Assembly: GCA_927797885.1 (NCBI GenBank)
Contig: OV696605.1
Coordinates: 2,083,157-2,147,156, forward strand
DNA: 64,000 nucleotides
Source: Gloeomargaritales cyanobacterium VI4D9
GTDB taxonomy: Bacteria > Cyanobacteriota > Cyanobacteriia > Gloeomargaritales > Gloeomargaritaceae
Reading direction: 5' to 3'
The notes under the pieces are model-generated. The model saw only the letters and a program-made list of their open reading frames with translations. It ran no database searches and was not told the origin of the DNA. The position numbers and the translations under genes are program-made. How positions within the stretch are numbered: the first letter of the stretch is position 1; each line of letters opens with the position of its first letter. Below, piece after piece: positions 34,388 to 44,153 of the stretch.

Positions 34388-37300
34388 ATGCGTCATTTAC
34401 TTTGTGGGACAGTTTTAGGTGGGTTAATTGTATTACAGGGCGGTGTAGGTTTAGCCCAGCGGATCACCCCAGCAAATGATGGCACGGGTACGCAGGTTAA
34501 TCGGAGTGGGAATCGTTATGACATCACGGGGGGACGGCAGGCGGGGCGCAATCTATTCCACAGTTTTGGGCAGTTTAATGTGGATGCGGGGAATATTGCG
34601 AATTTCTTGGCTACCCCTAATTTGCACAATATCCTGGCACGGGTGACGGGTGGTTCTGCTTCCTACATCAACGGGTTAATTCAAGTAACGGGCGGCAATC
34701 CCAATCTCTATCTGATGAACCCGGCGGGGATTGTGTTTGGGCAAGGGGCGAGCTTGAATGTGCCTGCTTCGTTTATTGCCACCACCGCTGACCGCATCCT
34801 GTTTCCCGGTGGGAGTTTTAATGCTTCCGGGGTGAATGACTACAGTAAATTGGCAGGGGAACCGATTGGGTTTGCTTTTGACCGCAAAGACCCGGCGGCG
34901 ATTGTCAATGAAGGGAATTTAAGCGCCAATCCGGGGCAAAGTGTGAGTTTGATTGCCGGACAGGTGATCAATACAGGAAAGGTACAAGCACCGGGGGGGA
35001 ATATCACCCTTGCCGCTGTGCCGGGGGAAAATCTAGTGCGGTTGTCGCAGACGGGGCAATTGTTAAGTTTGGAATTTAACCCCCAGCAGGCCGCCCAAAT
35101 GATGGACAGCCAGGGCAATATTCCCACCACCCGTTTACCGGAATTGCTCACCGGGGGTGGGGTAACCACGGTTACCCAAAATAGTAATGGTACGGTGCGT
35201 GTGGCGGGTTCCGATTTGCAAATTCCCACAGGCACGGGCACGACAATTGTTTCTGGGGTGTTAGATGTTTCAAGTACGAGTCAAACCGGGGGTAATGTGG
35301 GGGTATTTGGCACCCAAATTGCTCTAGCAAAAAGTGAAATTAATGCCTCAGGATTTACGGGTGGGGGTGAGATTTTAATCGGGGGTGAATTTCAGGGGAA
35401 AGGGACGCAACCCAACGCCCAATATACGTTTGTGAGTCGTGATTCTCAATTAACTGCCGATGCGGTTAACTCTGGAAATGGGGGCAGGGTGATTGTGTGG
35501 GCGGATAAGGCAACGGATTTTCGGGGCAGTATTACCGCCAAAGGGGGACAGAATGGGGGTGATGGGGGATTTGTAGAAGTATCAGGGAAAGAGAGTTTAG
35601 CATTCACAGGGAATGTGGATACGTCAGCACCTAAGGGCAAGACGGGTACCCTCCTGCTTGATCCGGCGAATATCTTTATTGTGCCGGGGATTGGGGTAGA
35701 TAATGGGGAATTACCAGTGATTTTATTTAGTGACCGTCCCGGGGAAAGCTTAACTATTGGAGCTACTAGTCTCATTTCTCAACTATCCAGCAATGATGTC
35801 GTACTCCAGGCAACCAATAATATCACTTTTAACGCTAATTTATCCGGTTCTTTTGGAGATACCACCCTGTTTGCCGATGCGGGTAATACGATCACAGTGA
35901 ATAATCAAATTTCTGGTTCTAGTCTTAGTTTGGATTTCTTTGCTGGTAATACTATCAATGCCAACGCCTTGATTTCTCTTTCTAATGGGGAGGTGGCGTT
36001 CAGTGCGGGAAGAAGTATCTCTACGGCCAATATTTTCGCAACGGAAGGTATCTTTTTGAATGCAGGCGGTAGTATCAATACCGGTAACCTACAAAGCTTT
36101 GGGGATGTCTTCATTGGTAGCAATTCCGGCAATATCCAAACTGGTAATATCACCACTCAAGGCGGAGATATTGGTATTGCTACTTTCGGGGGAGGAATCA
36201 GAACTGGAATTTTGCGATCCAGTGCTTCCTCTTCTGGGGATGCTGGTGATATTTTCCTGTTTGCTCCTAGGGATATTCAGACTGGTTATATTCAAGCGGA
36301 AGCTATCAATGGGCGGGGGGGCGATGTCACGATTTTCGGTTTCTCGAATGTACGGGTGCAAGGGGTCAGTTCCTTTGGGTTTAGTATCAGTACCAGAGGG
36401 GGAGCAGGGGGAGGAGAAATTTTTATTCTGCACGGGGGACAAAATTTCTTTACGATTGGCGATGCCAGTGTCAATGGTACATCTGGCGCAATTACTACCG
36501 GTCAGTTTACCCTCTCGCCGTTCCAGAAGTTTTACTCCCGATTCTTAGGAAACATTAGTATTATTTCCCTGTTTGATGGCGGCATTGGTAGTGATTTATT
36601 TGGCACCGAATTTTCCGGCCTCGGTTTGGATTCCGGTTTGGATGCCATTGATGAGGTAGCCTTTGATGATCTTGATTTTACGCGGCTGGCACTGGCGAAT
36701 GCTTTGGCTGCTGGGGATTATGCAGCAATTTTGTCCTTAGATGATTTGTTTGGCAATGAATTTAGTCGCTTTTTAGGAGTCAAAGCAGTTAACAATTTTG
36801 ATTCGGTTGAGTCCGTCGGCAATATGCTCAGTCGTCTGGCCAAAGAAACCGGTAAAAAACCAGCAATTATTTACCTAATGGTGGATGAACGGCAGTTAAG
36901 CATTGCCGCGATTACGCCGGGGAGTCGGGCGGGGGTAGCGAGTCCGGGGATTCTCAAGTTTGATCCGGGTTTATTCACATCTACGCAACCGTTGCAATAT
37001 ATCGCCCAGCAGGAAGCCAAAATCCAGCCGGTGGTGCGGGGGATTCCTGAAGCGAAACGTTCTCAGTTGATGCCGGTGGTGGAACGGTTCCTCACTGCCC
37101 TCAAAGACCCCCGCCAGCGCACCAGTACTGCCTATTTGAAAGATGCCCAGCAGTTGTATCGGTGGCTAGTAGCTCCCATTGAAAGCGAACTACAAGCCCA
37201 GGGGATTGATACCCTGCTGTTCTCAATGGACAATGGCTTGCGGTTATTGCCGGTGGCGGCTCTGCATGATGGCAAGCAGTTTTTGGTGGAAAAATACAGC

Positions 37301-38026
37301 ACGGCTCTCATCCCCAGTGTGAATTTGATTGACACCCGTTACCGCAATATCCGTAATACCCAGGTGTTGGCGATGGGGGCGGATACCTTTGCCAATCAAG
37401 CGCCTCTACCAGCGGTGCCGGTGGAATTGAAAGTGATTACGGAGGAATGGCCTGGGCAGGCCTTTTTGAATCAGGAATTTACCGTCCAACGCTTGACCCA
37501 GGAACGATTGCAGAGCGGTTATCCCATCATTCACCTGGCGACCCATGCGGATTTTGCCCCGGGACGATTGAGTGATTCCTATATCGAATTTGGCAACAAT
37601 CAACGGTTGAACTTACCGCAACTGCGGCAATTGCCTTTGCGGGAACCCAATGTGGTGGAATTGTTTACCCTGAGTGCCTGTCGGACTTCCGTGGGGGATG
37701 TGAGTTCAGAATTGGGGTTTGCGGGTTTAGCGGTGCAGTCCGGGGTGAAAAGTGCCCTAGCGTCCCTGTGGTACGTGTCGGATGAGGGCACCCTGGCGTT
37801 GATGAGTGAGTTTTACAAAAATCTGCGGCAGGCACCGATCAAGGCGGAGGCACTACGGCAGGCGCAAATTGCCATGTTGCAAGGGAAAGTCACGATTAAA
37901 GGGGGCGAACTGCGGGGCGTGCGGGGGGGGATTCCGGTGCCGCCAGTGATTGCCCAGCGGGGGGATCAGGTGTTGAACCATCCCTACTACTGGGCGGCCT
38001 TTACCCTCATCGGTAGCCCCTGGTAA
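34388..38026 (+). CDS. Secreted haemagglutinin-type (TPS) protein with C-terminal CHAT protease domain
   Basis: A 1212-residue protein. ATG 34388 begins a signal peptide (MRHLLCGTVLGGLIVLQGG, cleaved near LAQ). The N-terminal ~250 residues are a filamentous-haemagglutinin TPS domain (NLYLMNPAGIVFGQGASLNV is the hallmark), guiding export through a TpsB pore. The middle is a beta-helix of Gly/Asn-rich repeats. The C-terminal ~350 residues are a CHAT caspase-like domain with His1053 in HLATHADF and Cys1098 in LSACRT. No TpsB gene is nearby. Known cyanobacterial proteins share this layout; targets are unknown. A GTG eight codons upstream is a possible alternative start. Confidence 0.9.
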   Translation: MRHLLCGTVLGGLIVLQGGVGLAQRITPANDGTGTQVNRSGNRYDITGGRQAGRNLFHSFGQFNVDAGNIANFLATPNLHNILARVTGGSASYINGLIQVTGGNPNLYLMNPAGIVFGQGASLNVPASFIATTADRILFPGGSFNASGVNDYSKLAGEPIGFAFDRKDPAAIVNEGNLSANPGQSVSLIAGQVINTGKVQAPGGNITLAAVPGENLVRLSQTGQLLSLEFNPQQAAQMMDSQGNIPTTRLPELLTGGGVTTVTQNSNGTVRVAGSDLQIPTGTGTTIVSGVLDVSSTSQTGGNVGVFGTQIALAKSEINASGFTGGGEILIGGEFQGKGTQPNAQYTFVSRDSQLTADAVNSGNGGRVIVWADKATDFRGSITAKGGQNGGDGGFVEVSGKESLAFTGNVDTSAPKGKTGTLLLDPANIFIVPGIGVDNGELPVILFSDRPGESLTIGATSLISQLSSNDVVLQATNNITFNANLSGSFGDTTLFADAGNTITVNNQISGSSLSLDFFAGNTINANALISLSNGEVAFSAGRSISTANIFATEGIFLNAGGSINTGNLQSFGDVFIGSNSGNIQTGNITTQGGDIGIATFGGGIRTGILRSSASSSGDAGDIFLFAPRDIQTGYIQAEAINGRGGDVTIFGFSNVRVQGVSSFGFSISTRGGAGGGEIFILHGGQNFFTIGDASVNGTSGAITTGQFTLSPFQKFYSRFLGNISIISLFDGGIGSDLFGTEFSGLGLDSGLDAIDEVAFDDLDFTRLALANALAAGDYAAILSLDDLFGNEFSRFLGVKAVNNFDSVESVGNMLSRLAKETGKKPAIIYLMVDERQLSIAAITPGSRAGVASPGILKFDPGLFTSTQPLQYIAQQEAKIQPVVRGIPEAKRSQLMPVVERFLTALKDPRQRTSTAYLKDAQQLYRWLVAPIESELQAQGIDTLLFSMDNGLRLLPVAALHDGKQFLVEKYSTALIPSVNLIDTRYRNIRNTQVLAMGADTFANQAPLPAVPVELKVITEEWPGQAFLNQEFTVQRLTQERLQSGYPIIHLATHADFAPGRLSDSYIEFGNNQRLNLPQLRQLPLREPNVVELFTLSACRTSVGDVSSELGFAGLAVQSGVKSALASLWYVSDEGTLALMSEFYKNLRQAPIKAEALRQAQIAMLQGKVTIKGGELRGVRGGIPVPPVIAQRGDQVLNHPYYWAAFTLIGSPW

Positions 38027-38028
38027 AT

Positions 38029-38373
38029 CTACAGCGACCCTGCCCCTTTGCCAGCCCGCCGGTGCGCCGCCCCCGGGAACCCCACCGGTACCAATCGCTG
38101 GTGACTGCGAGCGGTTTCTAAACGGTGTAAATCCCGGTAATTCACCCAATGGATGCAGTCCACCGGGCAGGTATCAATGGCTTCCTGAATCAGATAATCC
38201 GGGTCGCCATCCTGGTTCACCACCCGGGAGCGTCCATAGTCCGGTTCAATATAAAAGGTGTTGCGGGCGACGTGAGCGCAATGTTTGCACCCAATACAGA
38301 CCGCCTCATCCACATAGACCGCTTTTTGCCGCCATTGACCGCCCAGCTCTGGCTCAAATCCCGTCCGTTCCAT
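38029..38373 (-). CDS. 4Fe-4S ferredoxin
   Basis: A 114-residue ferredoxin with two iron-sulfur half-motifs: CIGCKHCAHVARNTF, then CPVDCIHW, giving one 4Fe-4S site with the fourth ligand from the distant Cys. A ~35-residue basic tail follows (VNYRDLHRLETARS onward). It belongs to the cyanobacterial group linked to Ycf35, and its start overlaps the ycf35 stop as TAATG. The cassette DUF2997-ycf35-ferredoxin runs in that order on the minus strand. Confidence 0.88.
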   Translation of the reverse strand: MERTGFEPELGGQWRQKAVYVDEAVCIGCKHCAHVARNTFYIEPDYGRSRVVNQDGDPDYLIQEAIDTCPVDCIHWVNYRDLHRLETARSHQRLVPVGFPGAAHRRAGKGAGSL

Positions 38374-38759
38374 TAAGCCGCCCAGCGTTGTACCACCAAC
38401 CGCAGGGAACCATCGGGCAATTGTTGAGATTCACTTACCTGGAACCCTTGCTTCTGGCTTTGGGCAACCACCACTTCGTAGGCATATTGTTGGTGCAATT
38501 GCTTGACAAAACCCTCCACGCTCAGGGGCTGTTGCCAATACTGCAAATCCGTCACCAAGTTGTACTGCTGACCATCCCAGACAAAGCCGATGTCATAGCC
38601 ATTTTCCTGGGGAATGACCAGGTCGGCGATTTGGGTTTGTCCCCGGTAACCCCGTACCGGCTGGGAACCGACCCGATAGTCGTAGTTGAGCCGGGTGAGG
38701 GCGGCTTCGAGGGCTGACCGGTGCCGCAGGCTGGTGTGAATGGTGCTGAAGTGGGACAT
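38373..38759 (-). CDS. ycf35: Ycf35 (DUF1257) protein
   Basis: A 128-residue protein beginning MSHFSTIHTSLRHRSALEAA, the standard Ycf35 start. It continues with ENGYDIGFVWDGQQYNLVTD and QLHQQYAYEVVVAQSQKQG. Ycf35 is found in cyanobacteria and plastids; its role is unresolved. An upstream in-frame extension of 63 codons overlaps the DUF2997 gene and is rejected. It lies 13 bp after that gene and overlaps the ferredoxin start by one base. Confidence 0.9.
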   Translation of the reverse strand: MSHFSTIHTSLRHRSALEAALTRLNYDYRVGSQPVRGYRGQTQIADLVIPQENGYDIGFVWDGQQYNLVTDLQYWQQPLSVEGFVKQLHQQYAYEVVVAQSQKQGFQVSESQQLPDGSLRLVVQRWAA

Positions 38760-38772
38760 AGGAATACTGCCT

Positions 38773-38979
38773 TTAGTAATGGGGATGGATGTGAATGTCC
38801 TGGTGGTGGGGCTGGGTATGGGTGGTCTGGAAATACTCCGCCGTCCATTCCCGTTGCACAACGTGCCCCAACTCCTGCTCGATGGGGTGGGAAACCTGGG
38901 TGCATGCCGCACTGGCAATGCCCTGTACTTGCACCTGAACCCGCCCATCCGGGCGAATAATAAACTCTATGGTTTCCAT
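38773..38979 (-). CDS. DUF2997 family protein
   Basis: A 68-residue protein starting METIEFIIRPDGRVQVQVQG, typical of DUF2997. The C-terminus is unusually His-rich (TTHTQPHHQDIHIHPHY), which could bind metal; that is inference. It leads the ycf35-ferredoxin cassette. Confidence 0.82.
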   Translation of the reverse strand: METIEFIIRPDGRVQVQVQGIASAACTQVSHPIEQELGHVVQREWTAEYFQTTHTQPHHQDIHIHPHY

Positions 38980-39115
38980 CGGCTGTCACCCACGAATTAC
39001 CTCAGATTGTAACGAAGATTAGGGAGAATGACATCTCGATCATAATTTTTAACATTTGCCAGTTCTGAATCCTAGGGCATGGGCTACACTGGAGTTTGCC
39101 GAGTGAGCCCTGGTC

Positions 39116-39259
39116 ATGACCCAGCAACGCCCCCCCAGCTATGTCCGTCTTGCCATGCGGAATATGGTACGCAAAGGCAGAACCTCCCTATTCCATTTCA
39201 CCCTGACCGCCCTGGGGCTGATTGGGGTTTTGGTGGGGCTGGCTTATCTCACGCATTGA
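39116..39259 (+). CDS. DUF3285 family small membrane protein, 47 aa
   Basis: MTQQRPPSYVRLAMRNMVRK then a single helix LFHFTLTALGLIGVLVGLAYL ending TH. The YVRLAMRNMVRKG block is characteristic of the short cyanobacterial DUF3285 family. It stands alone, 93 bp upstream of moeB. Confidence 0.75.
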   Translation: MTQQRPPSYVRLAMRNMVRKGRTSLFHFTLTALGLIGVLVGLAYLTH

Positions 39260-39352
39260 GTGAACAATTAAAAATTAAACTGGGTGATTTTGCCAAGGGG
39301 TGCCGCAAAGTGTGTTAATTTGATTGGCACTTGTGAATCTTTAGGGCAACCT

Positions 39353-40537
39353 ATGACTGCTGTTGATGTGCTGGCGAGCGAACTTCCTGCCCTCACCCAA
39401 GCGGAGTATGAGCGTTACTCCCGCCATTTGCTCTTGCCGGGGGTGGGGTTAGAGGGGCAAAAAAAATTAAAAGCGGCGAAGGTGCTGTGTGTGGGAACCG
39501 GGGGGCTGGGTTCGCCGGTGTTGCTCTATCTGGCGGCGGCGGGCATTGGGCGCTTAGGGATTATTGATTTTGATACGGTGGATAGTTCCAATTTGCAACG
39601 GCAGATTATTCATACAGTGGAGCGGGTGGGGCAATCCAAGGCGCAATCTGCCAAAGAACGCCTTGCCCAGTTAAACCCCCATTGTCAGGTGGATGTGTAT
39701 GAAACGCAGTTAAACGCCAGCAATGCCCTGGACATTATTGCCAACTATGATGTGGTGGTGGATGGCACGGATAATTTTCCCACCCGCTATTTGGTGAATG
39801 ATGCCTGTACGTTATTAAATAAACCCTTTATTTACGGTTCGATTTTGTGGTTTGAAGGTCAGGTTTCGGTATTTAATTACCAGGGAGGACCCACCTATCG
39901 GGATTTATTCCCGGAACCGCCACCGCCGGGAGCCGTGCCCTCCTGTGCTGAGGGGGGAGTCTTGGGGGTTTTGTGCGGGGTGATTGGCTCTTTACAGGCG
40001 ACAGAAACGATTAAGGTAATTCTCGGCTTGGGGGAAACCTTGAGTGGGCGTTTACTGCTTTATAATGCCCTAAAAATGCAATTTCGGGAGTTAAAATTGC
40101 GTCCCCATCCCGACCGTCCGGTGGTCAAAGAATTGATTGATTACGAACAGTTTTGTGGCATCACCCAAGCCCGACAGCAGGAGCAAACCATGCAGGCAGA
40201 AATTCCCGAAATCACGGTGCAGGAATTACACCAACGGCTGACCCAGCAACCTCAACAAACCTTGCTCGTGGATGTGCGCAATCCGGGGGAATACGAGGTG
40301 GCGCGCATTGCCGGTTCAGTGTTGATCCCTTTGCCGGAATTGGAGCAGGGGGCGGGTCTGGAAAAGTTAAACCAAATCTGGGGGGATCAGGAACTGGTGG
40401 TGCATTGCAAATCCGGGGTGCGTTCCCTGAAAGCCTTGCATTTGATCAAGGAAAAAACCGGGCGGGTGGGGATGAATGTCAAGGGTGGCATTTTAGCCTG
40501 GAGCCGGGAAATTGACCCTTCCGTACCCCAGTATTAA
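39353..40537 (+). CDS. moeB: MoeB adenylyltransferase with C-terminal rhodanese domain
   Basis: E1-like enzyme that adenylates the C-terminus of a sulfur carrier (MoaD/ThiS type) for molybdopterin or thiamine sulfur transfer. From ATG 39353: YSRHLLLPGVG, the nucleotide loop VGTGGLGSPVLLYLAAAGIG, DFDTVDSSNLQRQ, and DGTDNFPTRYLVND. The active-site region has EGGVLGVLCGVIGS. Residues from about 290 form a rhodanese domain (VQELHQRLTQQPQQTLLVDV, VVHCKSGVRSLKAL with the sulfur-carrying Cys in HCKSG). 394 residues. Its stop overlaps the next gene as TAATG. Confidence 0.92.
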   Translation: MTAVDVLASELPALTQAEYERYSRHLLLPGVGLEGQKKLKAAKVLCVGTGGLGSPVLLYLAAAGIGRLGIIDFDTVDSSNLQRQIIHTVERVGQSKAQSAKERLAQLNPHCQVDVYETQLNASNALDIIANYDVVVDGTDNFPTRYLVNDACTLLNKPFIYGSILWFEGQVSVFNYQGGPTYRDLFPEPPPPGAVPSCAEGGVLGVLCGVIGSLQATETIKVILGLGETLSGRLLLYNALKMQFRELKLRPHPDRPVVKELIDYEQFCGITQARQQEQTMQAEIPEITVQELHQRLTQQPQQTLLVDVRNPGEYEVARIAGSVLIPLPELEQGAGLEKLNQIWGDQELVVHCKSGVRSLKALHLIKEKTGRVGMNVKGGILAWSREIDPSVPQY

Positions 40538-41244
40538 TGCCGACGCAAGACACCAAGTATATTCATTTATTGGCAACGCAAATTGCCATTTTCCTCCTTC
40601 ATCCCCTAGTCGGTTATACCTCTTGGGGCAGTTTGGTGATTGTTTCTGCTTTATTCTGGGCAATTATGGTCATCACCCGCACCCTGCTTCCCCGCCGCAC
40701 ATTCCAGGCTTATATGGGTTTAGCCTTATTGGGGTTGGGGGTGCAATTGCTGGGATTACTGCGAGATTTAACGGGGGTGCAGTTGTTATCCTTGGATGTG
40801 ACCGTTACCCTTAATTTGCTGGGGCAAATTATTTTTGTGGGTTTTTTAATTGTCCCAATTCGTTCAATTATTCAGCGGTTATTTCAAGAGCGACGCGTGA
40901 CGGTCAATACTTTGCGGGGGAGTGTTTGCGTTTATTTGCTCATCGGCACCCTCTGGAGTATTGTTTATGGCATCATTTATGCGGTCAATCCCGAGGCGTT
41001 TGCCTTTAGCCACCCCGCCACTAGCGGAGAATTGTATTATTTCAGTTTTGTCACGTTGACCACCGTTGGGTATGGGGACATTACCCCAGTCAGTCCCTTG
41101 GCACGGACAGTGACCAATGTGGAAGCCATTATGGGACAAATGTATATTGCCATCATCGTGGCACGGGTGGTCGCCCTGTACCGTTCCCCTTGGGAAGCGC
41201 CGGTTACCCCCCAAAAACAACCCCCCCAGGGCACAATTGATTAA
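40537..41244 (+). CDS. Voltage-independent K+ channel-like protein
   Basis: A 235-residue membrane protein with about six hydrophobic helices. The pore loop carries the K+ selectivity filter TTVGYGD within SFVTLTTVGYGDITPVSP, followed by the final helix containing MYIAIIVARVVALY. The N-terminal helices lack the regular Arg pattern of a voltage sensor. It overlaps moeB by one base, so it is translated with it, an unexpected partnership. Confidence 0.85.
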   Translation: MPTQDTKYIHLLATQIAIFLLHPLVGYTSWGSLVIVSALFWAIMVITRTLLPRRTFQAYMGLALLGLGVQLLGLLRDLTGVQLLSLDVTVTLNLLGQIIFVGFLIVPIRSIIQRLFQERRVTVNTLRGSVCVYLLIGTLWSIVYGIIYAVNPEAFAFSHPATSGELYYFSFVTLTTVGYGDITPVSPLARTVTNVEAIMGQMYIAIIVARVVALYRSPWEAPVTPQKQPPQGTID

Positions 41245-41256
41245 ACCTAGCAGGGA

Positions 41257-42312
41257 ATGAGCCAAACCATGAAAAAAGCGCTGATTACTGGCATTACGGG
41301 TCAAGACGGTTCCTACCTCGCCGATTTTTTGGTGCGCCAGGGCTATGCGGTGCATGGCATTATTCGCAGAGCTTCCTTATTCAATACCAGCCGGGTGGAT
41401 CATTTGTACAAGGATGCCCACGACCCGGATGCCCGTTTATTCTTGCACTACGGGGATTTGACCGACGGGACGGGTTTGCGCCGGATTATCGAGCAGGTGC
41501 AACCGGATGAGGTGTACAACCTGGGGGCGCAGTCCCACGTGAAGGTCTCCTTTGCCCAACCGGAATACACGGCGGATGCGGTGGCGACGGGGACGCTCCG
41601 GTTGTTGGAGGCGGTGCGGGATTACGAGAATATTTCCGGGCGGAGGGTGAAGTTTTATCAGGCGGGTTCCTCGGAGATGTTTGGGGCGGCTCCTCCTCCC
41701 CAGCATGAAAAAACCCCTTTTTACCCCCGCAGTCCCTATGCGGTGGCAAAGGTGGCGGCTTACTGGTACTGCGTGAATTACCGGGAAGCCTACGGGATGT
41801 TTATTTGTAATGGAATTTTGTTCAACCATGAGAGTCCCCGGCGGGGCGAAACCTTTGTCACCCGTAAAATTACCCGGGCGTTGGGGCGGATCAAAATGGG
41901 GTTACAAAAGCATTTGTATTTGGGAAATTTAGCGGCGAAACGGGATTGGGGGTTCGCGGGGGATTATGTGGAGGCGATGTGGTTGATGTTGCAACAGGAA
42001 CAACCGGATGATTTTGTCGTAGCCACTGGGGAGGCTTATTCGGTGCAGGAATTTTTGGAAACGGCGTTTGGGTTAGTGGGTTTGGATTGGCGGGACTATG
42101 TGAAAATTGACCCCCGTTATTTTCGCCCGACGGAAGTGGATTATTTACTAGGAGATGCCACGAAAGCCTCGAAACAACTCCATTGGCAACCCCGGTGTAA
42201 CTTCCAGGAATTGGTGCGGATGATGGTGGAGCATGATTTGGAATTGGCTCGCCAGGAACTAACGCTTAAGGAGGCGGGGCATTGGGTGAATTTCCCTGGC
42301 TTGAGTGATTAG
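41257..42312 (+). CDS. gmd: GDP-mannose 4,6-dehydratase
   Basis: Makes GDP-4-keto-6-deoxymannose for fucose or rhamnose-type sugars. The Rossmann motif is [19 protein letters not shown]; the catalytic Tyr is in [30 protein letters not shown] is the diagnostic Gmd segment. 351 residues, full length. The usual partner (GDP-L-fucose synthase) does not follow; the gene stands between a channel gene and R2 repeat. Confidence 0.93.
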   Translation: MSQTMKKALITGITGQDGSYLADFLVRQGYAVHGIIRRASLFNTSRVDHLYKDAHDPDARLFLHYGDLTDGTGLRRIIEQVQPDEVYNLGAQSHVKVSFAQPEYTADAVATGTLRLLEAVRDYENISGRRVKFYQAGSSEMFGAAPPPQHEKTPFYPRSPYAVAKVAAYWYCVNYREAYGMFICNGILFNHESPRRGETFVTRKITRALGRIKMGLQKHLYLGNLAAKRDWGFAGDYVEAMWLMLQQEQPDDFVVATGEAYSVQEFLETAFGLVGLDWRDYVKIDPRYFRPTEVDYLLGDATKASKQLHWQPRCNFQELVRMMVEHDLELARQELTLKEAGHWVNFPGLSD

Positions 42313-42386
42313 GAAAGAAATTTATGCTGGTTAAAATCCTGAAAAGTTGGCTGAATCGTTTCCCCTATATTGAACAAGGAAACCTC

Positions 42387-42488
42387 TATAGCAATCCTAA
42401 ATGAGAATGGAACAGAGGGTCGCAGGGGCATCGCCCCCGTCCTTGGTTCTGGGAAATTTTTGTTGGTTAATCAAATAGGATTGCTATA
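42387..42488. repeat. R2 repeat, intact, 102 bp
   Basis: TATAGCAATCCTAAATGAG at the left and TCAAATAGGATTGCTATA at the right, a near-perfect inverted pair. The core GGTCGCAGGGGCATCGCC and CCCCGTCCTTGGTTCTGGG lies between. It ends 16 bp before the stop of glcF. Confidence 0.88.
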
Positions 42489-42504
42489 TACGCCGAATTT
42501 AACT

Positions 42505-43848
42505 TCAGACCAAAGCCCTTTGCTCCAGGGGGTGGACATCCTGGAGCGGTAGGCGGCGCATGGCATGGTCGAGCAATTGCACCGGGTGATAGACGGGTAT
42601 CTGGGAACCCTGTTCCCGCAAATAATGTTGGATTTGCACCGTACAGCCGATGTTCGCCGAAGCAATCACCTGTGCCCCCGTGTTGAGCAAATTTCGCACC
42701 TTTTGGCGACCCAATTCCTGGGCGGTTTCCGGCTGAAGCAGGTTGTACACCCCGGCACTGCCGCAACATAGCGCCGCATCCAGGGGTTCCCGCAGTTCTA
42801 CCCCCGGAATCTGCCGCAGGAGTTGCCGGGGTTGCAGGCTGATTTTTTGCCCGTGGATCATGTGGCAGGCATCCTGATAGACCACGTTCAGGGGTTCGTT
42901 TGCCAAGGGATACAGGGGCACCCCCAGGTCAATTTGGGCGAGAAATTCCTGCACATCTTTCACCCGCTGGCTAAATGCCTGAGCCAGTTCCCGATATTCC
43001 CCATCGTCCGCCAAAATCTGCCCGTATTCCTTCAAAGTGTGCCCGCACCCGGAGGCGTTGATGAGAATGGCATCCAGGTTGTAATGGCGAAAACTGTCAA
43101 TCATCCAGCGGGCGAGGGTTTGCGCCTGGGCAGTTTCCCCCTGATGCTGGGGCAAAGCGGCACAACAGCCCTGCTGGGGCGGAATCACCACCTCACAGCC
43201 CACCGCCCGTAGTACCCGCACCGTCGCCGCATTCACCCCTGGGTTGAACAATCGTTGCACACAGCCCAAAATCACCCCCACCCGATAGCGACGGGTTCCC
43301 TGGGCAGGCAGTACCTCCGACCAAGGCTGGGGCAGGAGTTGGGAAAATTTTAGGGGCGGCAACATCTCGGTCATCGCCCCCAAGCTGGGAGAAATTGTGC
43401 GGAATAACCCCGGCAACCACTGGGATACCCCCATTTTTTGGTAGAGCCAGAGCAGGGGAGCCAGGCACCGCAGGCGTTCCGGGTAGGGGAACAGTTGAAA
43501 GACCATCTGCCGCACCAGCCACTCCGACCAAGGGCGGGGATAATTGCGCTGGATTTGGGCACGGGTGGCAGCGATCAACTCGTCATAGCGCACCCCCGAA
43601 GGACAGGCAGTGACACAGGCGAGACAGCCCAAACAGCTATCAAAATGGCTGACCGTGACGGCATTCAGGGCAATGTCCCCCTGCTGGATGGCATTCATCT
43701 GGTAAATGCGCCCCCGGGGGGAGTCCATTTCCGTCCCCAAGACCCGGTAGCTGGGGCAGGTGGTCAAACAAAACCCGCAATGCACGCAGGTATCCATCAC
43801 CGCCTGGGACGGGGGGTGTTGGCTATCAAAACCGGAGGCGACTGTCAT
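42505..43848 (-). CDS. glcF: Glycolate oxidase iron-sulfur subunit GlcF
   Basis: Fe-S subunit of the glycolate dehydrogenase complex, part of photorespiratory 2-phosphoglycolate salvage. Two 4Fe-4S motifs are present: CVHCGFCLTTCPSY and CLGCLACVTACPSG. Two CCG domains follow (GCVQRLF...GCCAAL and ACHMIHG...CCGSAGVYN). 447 residues. GlcD and GlcE subunits are not in the window. The DNA near its 3' end is bordered by an R2 repeat. Confidence 0.9.
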   Translation of the reverse strand: MTVASGFDSQHPPSQAVMDTCVHCGFCLTTCPSYRVLGTEMDSPRGRIYQMNAIQQGDIALNAVTVSHFDSCLGCLACVTACPSGVRYDELIAATRAQIQRNYPRPWSEWLVRQMVFQLFPYPERLRCLAPLLWLYQKMGVSQWLPGLFRTISPSLGAMTEMLPPLKFSQLLPQPWSEVLPAQGTRRYRVGVILGCVQRLFNPGVNAATVRVLRAVGCEVVIPPQQGCCAALPQHQGETAQAQTLARWMIDSFRHYNLDAILINASGCGHTLKEYGQILADDGEYRELAQAFSQRVKDVQEFLAQIDLGVPLYPLANEPLNVVYQDACHMIHGQKISLQPRQLLRQIPGVELREPLDAALCCGSAGVYNLLQPETAQELGRQKVRNLLNTGAQVIASANIGCTVQIQHYLREQGSQIPVYHPVQLLDHAMRRLPLQDVHPLEQRALV

Positions 43849-43904
43849 GGTTTTCAGGGATACGTTCTTCCCTTGTACCGTGATTTTGAGATTCCGGCTA
43901 GGAT

Positions 43905-44111
43905 TTACCCCTTGATGTACACCACCGTCGCCCGGTAGAGGAGGAACTGCTCCTGCTGCCCATTCACCAAGCGGAAATAGTCGGGGTCCTGCCAGACAAT
44001 CTGCCCCGCCAGCACATCCCCGGTGGTGAGCTTGACCTCCACCGGCTTTTTTTCTTGAATGTAGGCTTGCACCTGCCGCACACTGGGCAAACCCGTATCC
44101 AGTTCCGCCAT
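43905..44111 (-). CDS. hfq: Cyanobacterial Hfq
   Basis: A 68-residue Sm-like protein matching the divergent cyanobacterial Hfq. The start MAELDTGLPSVRQVQAYIQ is the family signature, followed by PVEVKLTTGDVLAGQIVWQD. Cyanobacterial Hfq lacks the standard RNA-binding residues and in Synechocystis is involved in motility through the pilus base protein PilB. It lies 42 bp downstream of the SPOR-like gene and 56 bp upstream of glcF on the same strand. Confidence 0.88.
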   Translation of the reverse strand: MAELDTGLPSVRQVQAYIQEKKPVEVKLTTGDVLAGQIVWQDPDYFRLVNGQQEQFLLYRATVVYIKG

Positions 44112-44153
44112 GCCAATCCCCCCGGCGTTACCCCCAGGTATTGTACTCCAGAA

